DNA of 64,000 nucleotides, from assembly GCF_002909375.1 (NCBI RefSeq), contig NZ_PPXD01000007.1:1-64000 (forward strand), read 5' to 3'. The DNA comes from Cryobacterium zongtaii. Its GTDB lineage: Bacteria > Actinomycetota > Actinomycetes > Actinomycetales > Microbacteriaceae. Numbering within the stretch: the stretch's first letter is position 1; every line of letters begins with the position of its first letter. Positions 56,001 through 64,000 of the stretch are shown here, piece after piece. The notes beneath the pieces were generated by a model that made no database searches, was not told the origin of the DNA, and worked only from the letters and a program-made list of their open reading frames with translations. Made by a program: the position numbers and the translations under genes.

Positions 56001-56056
56001 TCTTCGAACGCCGGTTCTATGGACCGGTCGAACGGCCGGGGCCGTTCTCCGGCTGA
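53021..56056 (+). CDS. glnE: Bifunctional glutamine synthetase adenylyltransferase/adenylyl-removing enzyme
   Basis: A 1011-residue GlnE that adds and removes AMP on GlnA1 in response to nitrogen status. Two nucleotidyltransferase domains: GELNYVSDVDVIFV (about residue 226, removing domain) and ELGFGSDADVMYVF (about 735, adding domain), each followed by its LRPEGK motif (NLRPEGKSGALVRS and GLRPEGKNGAVVRS). A central helical region binds PII. Length is normal. It converges with glnA1, which is its main substrate. Confidence 0.96.
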   Translation: MAREQLTLTDLARVGFADLGEARARLDEVGELGGPDPSDLFPLLTRAANPDAALFAVLSLVRQAPTEFVALRRHPGALQRLVLVSGASTGLTDFFLRHPAELAVLHEKTTAVAGLRELTDDLLDAVQSKDGFAELIDDDGWVALRVRYRRRLAELAAFDLEQADPVAGLDRIARTLAHLAAAALEASLAVARGMCSGTVAAHGVYPVDEVRLTKLAVIGMGKAGAGELNYVSDVDVIFVAEGNDDAGLSAARAVDIATRLAVLMMRGLNQPSMEPELWEVDPNLRPEGKSGALVRSLDSHIAYYDRWAKSWEFQALLKAHPLAGDLELGSRYVAAVAPKVWTSASRENFVDSVQRMRERVTSNIPADEVAVQLKLGPGGLRDIEFTVQLLQLVHGQTDPDIRQPGTLPALAALADAGYVGRAEAAEFAQDYRMLRLMEHRLQLDRLRRTHLLPRDESGLRVLARATGLATSAAALTTRWEATKHRVRGLHERLFYRPLLSAVAALPAEGLNLTSAQAEARLAAIGFRNTTGALAHIAALTSGVSRRATIQQHLLPVLLQWLSDGADPDYGLLAFRRLSDSLGSTYWFLRMLRDSSGAAERLTRVLSASRYVGELLETIPEAVAWLEHDNDLRPRPLSVLQDEARAVLARHGSPDAAASVLRTSRRREMLRLALSAILGRISIDELAAGLTDISTVIIQGILGAIRGAGLTGDDGPFAPDGIEFAVIAMGRFGGAELGFGSDADVMYVFRPAALEGGAAHDRATFIVRELNRLTEDNRLPFDLDIGLRPEGKNGAVVRSIDSYQAYYRRWSLTWEAQALLRARGVAGEPALLESFHAVMDTVRYPEQISDQDVREIKRIKARVENERLPQGADPNRHLKLGRGSLSDVEWFVQLLQLQHAASVPALRTTSTLEALEEATRAGLVTEPDAAVLRAAWLFASRCRSAITLWTNKTADVLPTDRMQLDGVARMMEYPPGSANQLEEDYLAVTRRARAVFERRFYGPVERPGPFSG

Positions 56057-56070
56057 CCTCGACACCGTCG

Positions 56071-56114
56071 ACGACGAAGGGGCCGCAACCTGACGGTTGC
56101 GGCCCCTTCGTCGT
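56071..56114. terminator. Bidirectional hairpin between glnE and glnA1
   Basis: A perfect 20-bp stem: 56071-56090 and 56095-56114 around the loop TGAC (5' arm begins ACGACGAAGG). It lies in the 70-bp gap between convergent genes; no long T-run on either side, but the stem is exceptionally stable. Confidence 0.75.
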
Positions 56115-56126
56115 GCGTTGGGGAGA

Positions 56127-57551
<1,425 letters not shown>

Positions 57552-57620
57552 GCGGGTTGACTCCAAACGACGTAGGCGTGGGTGACTAGAAATGTCGCAC
57601 ACTGCGGCTTCCCCGACACT

Positions 57621-57669
57621 ATTACGGACGGGTTACTTAAGAATGACGCTTATGTTTCCTCCATGTTAC
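57621..57669 (-). promoter_or_regulatory. GlnR-like operator array before glnA1
   Basis: On the minus strand five pentamers occur every 11 bp: GTAAC (57669-57665), GAAAC (57658-57654), GTCAT (57647-57643), GTAAC (57636-57632) and GTAAT (57625-57621), each separated by exactly 6 nt. The first pair is a perfect gTnAc-n6-GaAAc GlnR box as known in actinobacteria. The array ends 70 bp before the glnA1 start and reaches to 16 bp from the -10 of the divergent RDD gene. Confidence 0.75.
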
Positions 57670-57696
57670 AGAGGGCTCGGTCGGTACACTGATCGG

Positions 57697-58140
57697 GTGA
57701 ATTCGACGCCGTCAAGACCCACCACCTTCGGGCAGTTACCGCCCAGCACCTGGCCAGGGGAGCGACTCGGCCTGCCTCGGACCGGACCGCATTCCGTGGG
57801 GCGGGTCGGCAGGCGCATCGCGGCGCTGGCCATCGACTGGGCCGTCGCCGTGGCCCTGACCTGCCTGATCTGGGGGTACACCTGGCTCAACTATGACGGC
57901 TTCGTGGTCCTGATGGTCTTCGTGGGCCTCCAAGCCCTGCAACTCGCCGTTTTCGGGGGGAGCGTCGGCCACCGCCTGCTCGGCCTGCGAGTGATCGCCC
58001 TCACCGGAGGCCGTGCGGGCCTGTGGCGCCCGATCGTCCGGTCGGTGCTGCTGGGTCTGGCCGTTCCCGCCCTGGTCTGGGACTCGGACCAGCGGGGCTT
58101 CCACGACAAGATCGCCGGCACCGTCCTGATCAGGCGCTAG
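57697..58140 (+). CDS. RDD family membrane protein
   Basis: A 147-residue membrane protein with an RDD domain: RRIAALAIDWAVAVALTCLIWG (Arg and Asp of the name), GGSVGHRLLGLRVIALTGG, then the final DQRGFHDKIAGTVLIRR. Three membrane segments and a 45-residue hydrophilic N-terminus. Its role is unknown. TACACT (57685-57690) ends 6 nt before GTG 57697, no ribosome-binding site, so it is leaderless. It diverges from glnA1 across the GlnR-like array. Confidence 0.87.
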   Translation: MNSTPSRPTTFGQLPPSTWPGERLGLPRTGPHSVGRVGRRIAALAIDWAVAVALTCLIWGYTWLNYDGFVVLMVFVGLQALQLAVFGGSVGHRLLGLRVIALTGGRAGLWRPIVRSVLLGLAVPALVWDSDQRGFHDKIAGTVLIRR

Positions 58141-58155
58141 TCTCCGGCACGCAGA

Positions 58156-58185
58156 GAAGGGCACGGGGTTGACCCCGTGCCCTTC
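58156..58185. terminator. Hairpin between the RDD and DUF4191 genes
   Basis: GAAGGGCACGGGG (58156-58168) pairs with CCCCGTGCCCTTC (58173-58185) around TTGA, followed by GTTGTT. Lies between convergent genes. Confidence 0.75.
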
Positions 58186-58208
58186 GTTGTTCTGGTGGAT
58201 GCGTGTGG

Positions 58209-58919
58209 CTAGTTGCCGCGCTGCGGACGGGCCTTGGTGGGGTCGACACCCTTGGGAATCGGCAGTTTCTTGGTCATGGAGTTGAGGCGGTTGTTGACCG
58301 CCAGCACTTCGGCCTTGGTCAGGGTCGGCTTGATCTTGGTCAGCCGCCGGGCGAGCTTGTGCAGCGGAACGGCGTCGGCGTCTGGGCCCACGGTGATGAC
58401 GGTGACCGCGACGTTGCCGCCGACCTTGGCCACCGAACGCTTTTCCTCGTCCAACATGCGGGCGGTGCGGGTGCGCGGTCCCTCGCTGATGAGCACAACT
58501 CCACCGCGGCCGACGGCGCGATAGATGGCGTCCTGGGTCTTACCGTTGACGGCGACGGGCATTTCGCTCCCCACCCAGCCGCGCTTCAACGAACTGCGCA
58601 GAACGGCGCCGACGGCGCCGGGCTGGCCCTCGATCTGCGAGTACGCGGCCTTCTCTGCACGCCGACCCAGGATGATCAGCATCGCCAGGACGCCGGCGAG
58701 CACGCCGGCGACGATCCAGAGGGCGATGGTGAAACCGTTGTCGGGGGTCAGCAACAGCGCAAGGGCCAAGCCGACAACAACAGGGATCAGGAAACCCAGG
58801 ATCATGAACAGAACGATGTTCGAGTCGTAGCGCCGGGTCATCTGGAAGACCTGCCACATTTGCTTCAAGCGGCCAGGTTCTTTGGGGGTGCGGGGACTCT
58901 TGTCCTTGCTTCGTGCCAT
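58209..58919 (-). CDS. DUF4191 family membrane protein
   Basis: A 236-residue actinobacterial protein with two adjacent membrane helices (VLFMILGFLIPVVVGLALALLL and FTIALWIVAGVLAGVLAMLIIL) after a basic cytoplasmic N-terminus, and a soluble C-terminal domain with AIYRAVGRGGVVLISEGP. It is conserved next to lipA in actinobacteria; function unknown. On the minus strand TAGTCT ends 7 nt before ATG 58919, no ribosome-binding site, so it is leaderless and separate from lipA, 48 bp upstream. Confidence 0.88.
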   Translation of the reverse strand: MARSKDKSPRTPKEPGRLKQMWQVFQMTRRYDSNIVLFMILGFLIPVVVGLALALLLTPDNGFTIALWIVAGVLAGVLAMLIILGRRAEKAAYSQIEGQPGAVGAVLRSSLKRGWVGSEMPVAVNGKTQDAIYRAVGRGGVVLISEGPRTRTARMLDEEKRSVAKVGGNVAVTVITVGPDADAVPLHKLARRLTKIKPTLTKAEVLAVNNRLNSMTKKLPIPKGVDPTKARPQRGN

Positions 58920-58967
58920 GGTTCTAAGACTACCCAGTCGGTCGATATCCGCGGAACGGATTTAGGG

Positions 58968-59954
58968 TCAAACGGCCTGGCTGAAGGCCGCGGTCGCGTC
59001 GGCGAGGTGCTGCAGGTGGGCGGGCACCTGGCGTCCGGTGGCCGTCATCGACTGTGCCCAGAGCCGACCGGCCCGGTAGGAGGAACGCACCAACGGTCCG
59101 GCGAGGACGCCGAGAAAACCGATCTGCTCCGCTTCGGCCTTGAGGTCAACGAACTCCTCCGGTCGCACCCACCTGGCCACCGGCAGATGCCGGGGGCTCG
59201 GCCGCAGGTACTGCGTGATGGTGATGATGTCGGTCCCGGCATCGTGCAGGTCCTGCAGCGCTTGGGACACCTCGGCGCGTTCCTCGCCCATGCCGAGAAT
59301 CAGGTTCGACTTGGTGATCAGTCCCGCGGCCCGCCCCTGGCTGAGCACGTCGAGGGACCTGTCATAACGGAAGGCGGGACGAATGCGTTTGAAGATCCGC
59401 GGGACCGTCTCGACGTTGTGCGCGAAGACCTCAGGGCTGGCAGAGAACACCTCGGCCAGGTGGATCGGGTTGCCCGTGAAATCGGGGACGAGGATCTCGA
59501 CCCCGGTCCCCGGGCTTTGGAGGTGGATCTGCCGGATCGTCTCGGCGTAGAGCCAGGCGCCCTCATCGGGCAGGTCGTCGCGGGCGACCCCGGTCACCGT
59601 CGCGTAACGCAGGTTCATCGCCACCACCGACTCGGCGACCCGGCGCGGCTCGTCGGTGTCGTAGTCTGCGGGCTTGCCCGTGTCGATCTGACAGAAGTCG
59701 CAGCGCCTGGTGCACTGGGAGCCGCCGATCAGGAAGGTGGCCTCGCGGTCTTCCCAGCACTCGTAGATGTTCGGGCAGGCGGCCTCCTGGCACACCGTGT
59801 GCAGGTTCTCGCTCTTCACCAGATCCTGCAGGTGGCGGTATTCGGGGCCCATCCTGGCGCGAGTCTTGATCCAGTCGGGCTTCCGCTCGATGGGCGTCTC
59901 GGCGTTGCGTATTTCCAGTCGCAGCATCCGGCGTCCGTCGGGCGCGGCGGTCAT
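58968..59954 (-). CDS. lipA: Lipoyl synthase
   Basis: A 328-residue radical SAM enzyme that inserts two sulfurs into octanoyl groups on E2 and GcvH proteins. The auxiliary cluster uses Cys55, Cys60 and Cys66 ([17 protein letters not shown]) and the SAM cluster Cys81, Cys85 and Cys88 ([11 protein letters not shown]); the closing RSSYRAG motif is near the C-terminus. Start ATG 59954 overlaps the lipB stop by 4 bp, so lipB and lipA are coupled. Confidence 0.96.
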   Translation of the reverse strand: MTAAPDGRRMLRLEIRNAETPIERKPDWIKTRARMGPEYRHLQDLVKSENLHTVCQEAACPNIYECWEDREATFLIGGSQCTRRCDFCQIDTGKPADYDTDEPRRVAESVVAMNLRYATVTGVARDDLPDEGAWLYAETIRQIHLQSPGTGVEILVPDFTGNPIHLAEVFSASPEVFAHNVETVPRIFKRIRPAFRYDRSLDVLSQGRAAGLITKSNLILGMGEERAEVSQALQDLHDAGTDIITITQYLRPSPRHLPVARWVRPEEFVDLKAEAEQIGFLGVLAGPLVRSSYRAGRLWAQSMTATGRQVPAHLQHLADATAAFSQAV

Positions 59955-60586
59955 GCCGACACCGCCAGCCGGCTGCGGAAATGGGTTGTGATGGAGTCGA
60001 CGACGTCCTCGGTGCTGACGTCTCGGCCGAGTACCTGAGACATGGTGGTGACGCCCGCATCGACGATGCCGCAGGCGACAATACGGTCGTACGGTTCGAG
60101 CGAGTTGTTGCAGTTGAGGGCGAACCCGTGCATGGTCACACCGTCGGCGACCCGGATGCCGATGGCGGCGATCTTGTCCTCGGCCCCGGCGGGCCCGACC
60201 CAGACACCGCTGCGTCCGGGAACCCGTCTGCCGTCGATCCCGAAATCGGCCAGCGCGTCGATGAGGATGTCCTCGAGCAGACGCACGTATCCGACCACGT
60301 CGAGAGGTTCGGGCAGGCGCAGGATCGGGTAGCCGATCAGCTGACCGGGCCCGTGCCAGGTGATCCGGCCGCCGCGGTCGACGTCCACGACCGGCGTGCC
60401 GTCGGTGGGACGGTCCTCCGGCTGGGTGCGTTTGCCGGCCGTGTACACGGCGGGGTGTTCGAGGAGCAGGACGGTGTTCGGTCGTTGACCGGACACCACC
60501 GTGCGATGGACGGCGCGCTGGAGCTCAAGGCCCTCGAAATACGGCACGGAGTTGGCGCTTAGCCCCGCGACGACAAAGTCGAGCAT
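59951..60586 (-). CDS. lipB: Octanoyltransferase
   Basis: A 211-residue LipB that transfers octanoyl from ACP to lipoyl domains. Motifs [31 protein letters not shown] with the catalytic Lys and [13 protein letters not shown] with the catalytic Cys are intact. On the minus strand TAGACT ends exactly 6 nt before ATG 60586 and no ribosome-binding site is present. It is the first gene of lipB-lipA and feeds the E2 protein encoded at 62277. Confidence 0.95.
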   Translation of the reverse strand: MLDFVVAGLSANSVPYFEGLELQRAVHRTVVSGQRPNTVLLLEHPAVYTAGKRTQPEDRPTDGTPVVDVDRGGRITWHGPGQLIGYPILRLPEPLDVVGYVRLLEDILIDALADFGIDGRRVPGRSGVWVGPAGAEDKIAAIGIRVADGVTMHGFALNCNNSLEPYDRIVACGIVDAGVTTMSQVLGRDVSTEDVVDSITTHFRSRLAVSA

Positions 60587-60691
60587 GCGGCAAGTCTAGG
60601 GGGTCTCCTCCCCAGCCTGAGCACCGCTCGAGTTTCCGCCAGATTCCCACCGAGGGGAGGGGGCCGCCGGTCCGAACGGCACGGTGGAGTG

Positions 60692-62254
60692 ATGGAGCAC
60701 AGGCAGATTCCCGCCCGAGAGGAGACCCTGGCCGGGTTCCGGCTGATACGCCGGATCGGCACGGGGAGCCGTTCGATCATCTACCTCGGCCGGGCGCCCG
60801 GAGAGCAGGGCCAGGCCCTGAATATGGCACTGAAGGTGTTCGGGCCGGATGCTGACAGGCCGGCGCTCGACCGGCAGGTGCGAGCCACGCTCACAGTGCC
60901 GCCGGCGATGCTCGCGCCGTTGCGGGACGTGGCGACGGCTCCCGACGGCCGGCTCTGCCTCGTGCTGGACCGCCTGACCGGTTCGTCGTTGGACCGGCTG
61001 CTGGCCGAGCGGGGCACCCTCGGTGCCGGTGAGGTCGTGACCATTGCCGCGACGATCACGGCAGCACTGCAGGCGCTGCACGACGCCGGATTCAGCCACT
61101 CCATGATCGGACCTGCCTGCGTACGGTTCGACGGCCGTGGCCGACCGGTGCTTCTCGGGCTGGGCGCGCTGGAGGATCTGCCCGCCGGGGGAGCCGGTGT
61201 CGCGCGGCGGCGGGACGACCTCGTGCGCCTGGCGGGCTGTGTGAGATCCATCTGTGACCACCTGGACCCTCAGGCTCCGGAGGCGGCGACGGCGGAGTCG
61301 GTCGTGGCCGAGTTCGAAGCCGCGGCCACGGCGCGACCCGTCCCGCCGGATTTGTCCGGCGTGGAATCCGTTCTGTTCGACTGGGCGGCAGCGACAGCCG
61401 TCCGGGGTGCGGTACCGGGCACCGTGCCGGCAGATCCCGAGGGACCGGAGGATACCCACGGCCTGGCCGCACCGTCGAGCCGACTGACCAGACCGGCCCG
61501 CCCGGCCGGGGCGCGTGAGCCGGCCATCCGAGCCCGCGGGCGACTGGCGGGTGCAGAGCGTGGAAGCGCGGCGAAGCCGACAGGGCGGTTGGAGCGGGAG
61601 GTGCGGCGTGGGCTGGCCGGATGCCGGTCAGGGCTGCGAATCGTGAATGCTCGGTCGCGGGCGGGCGCTCGGTGGCTGCAGGCGCTGCTGCGGAACCGGA
61701 GTCGAGCACGGCCGGTCATCGTCGGTGTCTGCCTCGCGGTGGTGCTGGCCGCCGGAGGCCTTGCCGCGCTGTCCCCAGCCGAGTCCCCGGCCGAGTCCCC
61801 GGTGGTCGCCGGGGACGCCGGCGACCTGTCGGCGCCCGCGACGCGGTCCTCGCCACCGGGTGCCGACGCGACCGCGGGGCCGGGAGGCGACGGGCCGGCA
61901 GGCGCCGACGGATCTGCAGCGACTCTCGTGTCTGACGATCCGGCGGCGGCGACCCTGGTCCTGCTCGAGCTGCGCGAGGGGTGTTTGGCGGAGGCGTCGG
62001 TGCTGTGTCTGGAAAGTGCCGACCAGGCCGGTTCCGTGGCCATGGCCGCCGACTCGTATCAGGCACTTCAGATGGAACCGAGCGCCGACCGCACTGCTGC
62101 GGGTTTCACGGCCACCGTGCAGGAGCGCCGTGGCAACGCCGCGCTGATAGTTCTGACGCCGGCGGCCGGCGGTCCCGCGAACACACAACCGGCCTCAGCC
62201 CTGGTGATCAAGGGCGAGGCCGGCTGGCGGTTACGCGAACTCTTCGACTACTGA
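60692..62254 (+). CDS. Membrane-anchored Ser/Thr protein kinase-like pseudokinase
   Basis: A 520-residue protein. The N-terminal 220 residues have a kinase-like fold: Gly loop RRIGTGSRSIIYLG and Lys48 in MALKVF are kept. The catalytic loop HRDxKxxN reads HSMIGPAC (His136 kept, Asp and Asn lost) and the DFG position reads GLG, so phosphotransfer is unlikely. A basic linker, one membrane helix (about 340-362, VIVGVCLAVVLAAGGLAAL) and an external Ser/Pro/Gly-rich region plus a small folded domain follow. No active kinase is adjacent. ATG 60692 (or GTG 60689) follows GGTGGAG. It diverges from lipB. Confidence 0.8.
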   Translation: MEHRQIPAREETLAGFRLIRRIGTGSRSIIYLGRAPGEQGQALNMALKVFGPDADRPALDRQVRATLTVPPAMLAPLRDVATAPDGRLCLVLDRLTGSSLDRLLAERGTLGAGEVVTIAATITAALQALHDAGFSHSMIGPACVRFDGRGRPVLLGLGALEDLPAGGAGVARRRDDLVRLAGCVRSICDHLDPQAPEAATAESVVAEFEAAATARPVPPDLSGVESVLFDWAAATAVRGAVPGTVPADPEGPEDTHGLAAPSSRLTRPARPAGAREPAIRARGRLAGAERGSAAKPTGRLEREVRRGLAGCRSGLRIVNARSRAGARWLQALLRNRSRARPVIVGVCLAVVLAAGGLAALSPAESPAESPVVAGDAGDLSAPATRSSPPGADATAGPGGDGPAGADGSAATLVSDDPAAATLVLLELREGCLAEASVLCLESADQAGSVAMAADSYQALQMEPSADRTAAGFTATVQERRGNAALIVLTPAAGGPANTQPASALVIKGEAGWRLRELFDY

Positions 62255-62276
62255 CCCGTCTGGCGGGTCTGTGACA

Positions 62277-63719
62277 CTAGATTCCGAGGTTGGCCTCGAA
62301 TGCGCCGGCTTCCAGACGTGCCTTCATGGTGGTGAGGAAGCGCGAGGCGTCCGCTCCATCGATGATGCGGTGGTCGTAGGACAGCGCGAGGAACACCGTC
62401 GAACGAATCGCAATGGAGTCCAGACCCTTGTCGGTCACGACGACGGGCTTCTTGTAGACAACGCCGGTGCCGAGAATGGCGCTCTGCGGCAGGAAGACCA
62501 CCGGGGTATCGAACAAAGCGCCGCGCGAACCCGTGTTGGTGAGGGTGAACGTGCCACCGGACAGCTCGTCGGGCTTGAGCTTGTTGTCGCGGGTGCGGGC
62601 AGCCAGGTCAGCGATCTGGGCGGCGAAACCGGCCAGATCGAGGTCTCCGGCGTCGCGGATGACGGGAGTCAGCAGCCCGCGTTCGGTGTCCACGGCGATG
62701 CTCATGTTCTCCTGGCCCGGGTACACGATCGACGTGCCGTCGACGGTCGCGTTGATGATCGGGTTCGCCTTCAGCGCCTCGGCCGCGGCCAGGGCGAAGA
62801 ACGGCAGGAAGGACAGCTTGTTGCCGGTCTTCTCGTGGAAGGAGACCTTGACCTTGTCGCGGAGCATGGCGACACGGGTGACGTCAACCTCCACGACAGT
62901 GGTGAGCTGGGCCGTCTGCTGCATCGACGCTACAGCGCGCTCGGCGACGACCTTGCGCAGGCGGGACATCGGCACGGTGGTTCCGCGCAGCGGAGACACC
63001 TCGACCTCGGCGGCGGCCGGAGTCGCGGGCGTAGCCGTGGCGGAGGCGGAGACGATGTCCTGCTTGCGGATGCGTCCGCCGACACCGGTGCCGGTGATGG
63101 TGGACAGGTCGACGCCGGCCTCGTTCGCGAGCTTGCGGACGATGGGCGTGACGTAACCGCTGGTGCCGGCGTGGGCGCCACGGGTCGGCTCGGCAGCGGG
63201 TGCTGCCGGGGCTGCCGGGGCTGCCGGGGCGGCGGCGGGTGCTGCTGCTACCGGTGCCGGGGCCGCCGGTGCGGGGGCGGGTGCTGCTGCCACGGGTGCC
63301 GGGGCTGCGGGTGCAGCAGCGACCGGTGCGGGTGCGGCGGGCGGCGGCTCCACGGCGGCCGGGGCCGGCGGTGCAACGGCGGCAGGCGCCTCGGCGGGCG
63401 CCGGTGCCTCTGTCGAGGGAACCTCGGCGACGGGCGCCTCAGCGGCGGGCGTCTCAGCGACCGGAGCTTCGGCCGCCGCAGAGCCGTCGCCGATGGTCAC
63501 CAGCGGGGTGCCGACCTCGACGGTCTCGTCCTCCTGGACAAGGATGGCTTCGATGATGCCGGCAACGGGGGATGGGATCTCCGTGTCGACCTTGTCGGTC
63601 GATACTTCGAGCAGCGGTTCGTCGACTTCGACGCGGTCTCCCACGTTCTTGAGCCAGCGGGTGACCGTACCCTCTGTGACACTCTCACCGAGTGCCGGGA
63701 GGTTGACGGATTCGCTCAT
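62277..63719 (-). CDS. sucB: 2-oxoacid dehydrogenase E2 (dihydrolipoyl acyltransferase)
   Basis: A 480-residue E2. One lipoyl domain with Lys43 in [11 protein letters not shown], an Ala/Pro-rich linker of about 100 residues, an E3/E1-binding domain ([22 protein letters not shown]), and a catalytic domain ending [18 protein letters not shown] with active-site His and Asp. Actinobacterial SucB-annotated E2 proteins serve both pyruvate and oxoglutarate complexes. AAAGGAGA precedes ATG. lpdA is upstream on the same strand and lipB/lipA are close by. Confidence 0.9.
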   Translation of the reverse strand: MSESVNLPALGESVTEGTVTRWLKNVGDRVEVDEPLLEVSTDKVDTEIPSPVAGIIEAILVQEDETVEVGTPLVTIGDGSAAAEAPVAETPAAEAPVAEVPSTEAPAPAEAPAAVAPPAPAAVEPPPAAPAPVAAAPAAPAPVAAAPAPAPAAPAPVAAAPAAAPAAPAAPAAPAAEPTRGAHAGTSGYVTPIVRKLANEAGVDLSTITGTGVGGRIRKQDIVSASATATPATPAAAEVEVSPLRGTTVPMSRLRKVVAERAVASMQQTAQLTTVVEVDVTRVAMLRDKVKVSFHEKTGNKLSFLPFFALAAAEALKANPIINATVDGTSIVYPGQENMSIAVDTERGLLTPVIRDAGDLDLAGFAAQIADLAARTRDNKLKPDELSGGTFTLTNTGSRGALFDTPVVFLPQSAILGTGVVYKKPVVVTDKGLDSIAIRSTVFLALSYDHRIIDGADASRFLTTMKARLEAGAFEANLGI

Positions 63720-63786
63720 GCGTTTGTCTCCTTTGAAACCATTAATGTCTGACCAATGTTAGTGAGAATCTGTGTGCCGAAACGGG

Positions 63787-64000
63787 CTACATCGCGTGCA
63801 AAGGCTTGCCGGCCAGGGCCAGGAAGGCCTCGCCGAGTGCTTCGTTCTGGGTGGGGTGCGCGTGCAGCAGCGGCGCGAGGTCCTCAGGGTAGGCCTCCCA
63901 GTTGACGATGAGCTGACCTTCGCCGATCAGCTCGCCCACGCGGGCGCCGATCATGTGGATGCCGATGATGGGGCCATCAGCCTCACGGACGACCTTGATC
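63787..64000 (-). CDS. lpdA: Dihydrolipoyl dehydrogenase, C-terminal end
   Basis: The last 70 residues of E3, running off the window at its upstream end. The dimer-interface domain shows GPIIGIHMIGARVGELIGEG and the active-site HAHPTQNEALGEAF (His and Glu of the partner subunit). It regenerates oxidised lipoyl groups on E2. It stops 67 bp before sucB, in the same direction. Confidence 0.93.
   Translation of the reverse strand, partial: IKVVREADGPIIGIHMIGARVGELIGEGQLIVNWEAYPEDLAPLLHAHPTQNEALGEAFLALAGKPLHAM

Noticed and set aside
58203..60038. A 611-codon open frame on the plus strand spanning DUF4191 and lipA
   Set aside because: It spans two well-supported minus-strand genes and their intergenic gap, which real genes would not do.
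63180..63480. GC-rich tandem-like repeats (GCCGGGGCTG type)
   Set aside because: They encode the Ala/Pro linker of the E2 protein and are explained by that composition; not a separate repeat element.

Overview
The window is high-GC chromosomal DNA from an actinobacterium, most likely a member of the Microbacteriaceae (Cryobacterium/Leifsonia-like). The evidence is the actinobacterial gene orders recO-uppS-frnE-dusB-dgt-dnaG, fabD-fabH-acpP-fabF next to aceE and a PucR-type regulator, glnA2-glnE-glnA1, and sucB/lipA/lipB; the presence of polyphosphate glucokinase, DUF3145, DUF4191 and a PGPGW membrane protein; and an actinobacterial RNase P RNA. The genus is inferred, not proven. I see no phage, insertion sequence, CRISPR array or defence island. 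This is largely core chromosome.

Layout. 1-8.3 kb: tail of an HNH (DUF222-type) endonuclease, a ketopantoate reductase-like gene, a NarL-type two-component system followed by an FtsX-type ABC exporter, then leuA behind a leucine-rich leader peptide and hairpin. 8.3-16.7 kb: a conserved hypothetical gene and a TRIC/UPF0126 membrane protein, then a tightly packed operon recO-uppS-frnE-Cys-rich micropeptide-dusB-dgt-dnaG. 16.8-24.4 kb: a peptide-type ABC importer (lipoprotein, terminator, two permeases, dual ATPase, a third unusual ATPase) ending in a D-2-hydroxyacid dehydrogenase. 24.4-31.7 kb: tRNA-Asn, a histidine-kinase-like protein without the phospho-acceptor His, def divergent from a DMT transporter, a GT4 glycosyltransferase, tRNA-Met, an exonuclease/DNA polymerase I-like protein, PadR, DUF3145. 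31.7-39.4 kb (minus strand): aceE, PucR-family regulator, fabD, fabH, acpP, fabF, linking pyruvate oxidation to fatty-acid synthesis.

39.6-47.9 kb: AhpE-like peroxiredoxin, tRNA-Val, GAF-ANTAR protein, two universal stress proteins divergent from a DevS/DevR-like two-component pair, DUF427, Nif3-like protein and a zinc-ribbon coiled-coil protein. 47.9-51.5 kb: rnpB, PGPGW membrane protein, ppgK, map, a SPOR-like small protein and panB. 51.6-58.1 kb: glnA2, glnE and convergent glnA1, the latter behind a five-unit GlnR-like operator array. 58.2-64 kb: DUF4191, lipA, lipB, a serine/threonine pseudokinase, the E2 acyltransferase sucB and the end of lpdA. Lipoate synthesis/transfer genes therefore sit beside lipoyl-dependent dehydrogenase subunits.

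A recurring theme is leaderless transcription: at least fourteen genes, and the leuA leader peptide, have a TANNNT -10 hexamer ending 6-7 nt before the start codon and no Shine-Dalgarno sequence. I found no single obviously new multi-gene system. The strongest candidates for follow-up are the leuA leader, the GlnR array, the 12-bp divergent promoter between map and the SPOR gene, two pseudokinases, an ABC ATPase lacking its switch histidine, and the Cys-rich micropeptide coupled to frnE.
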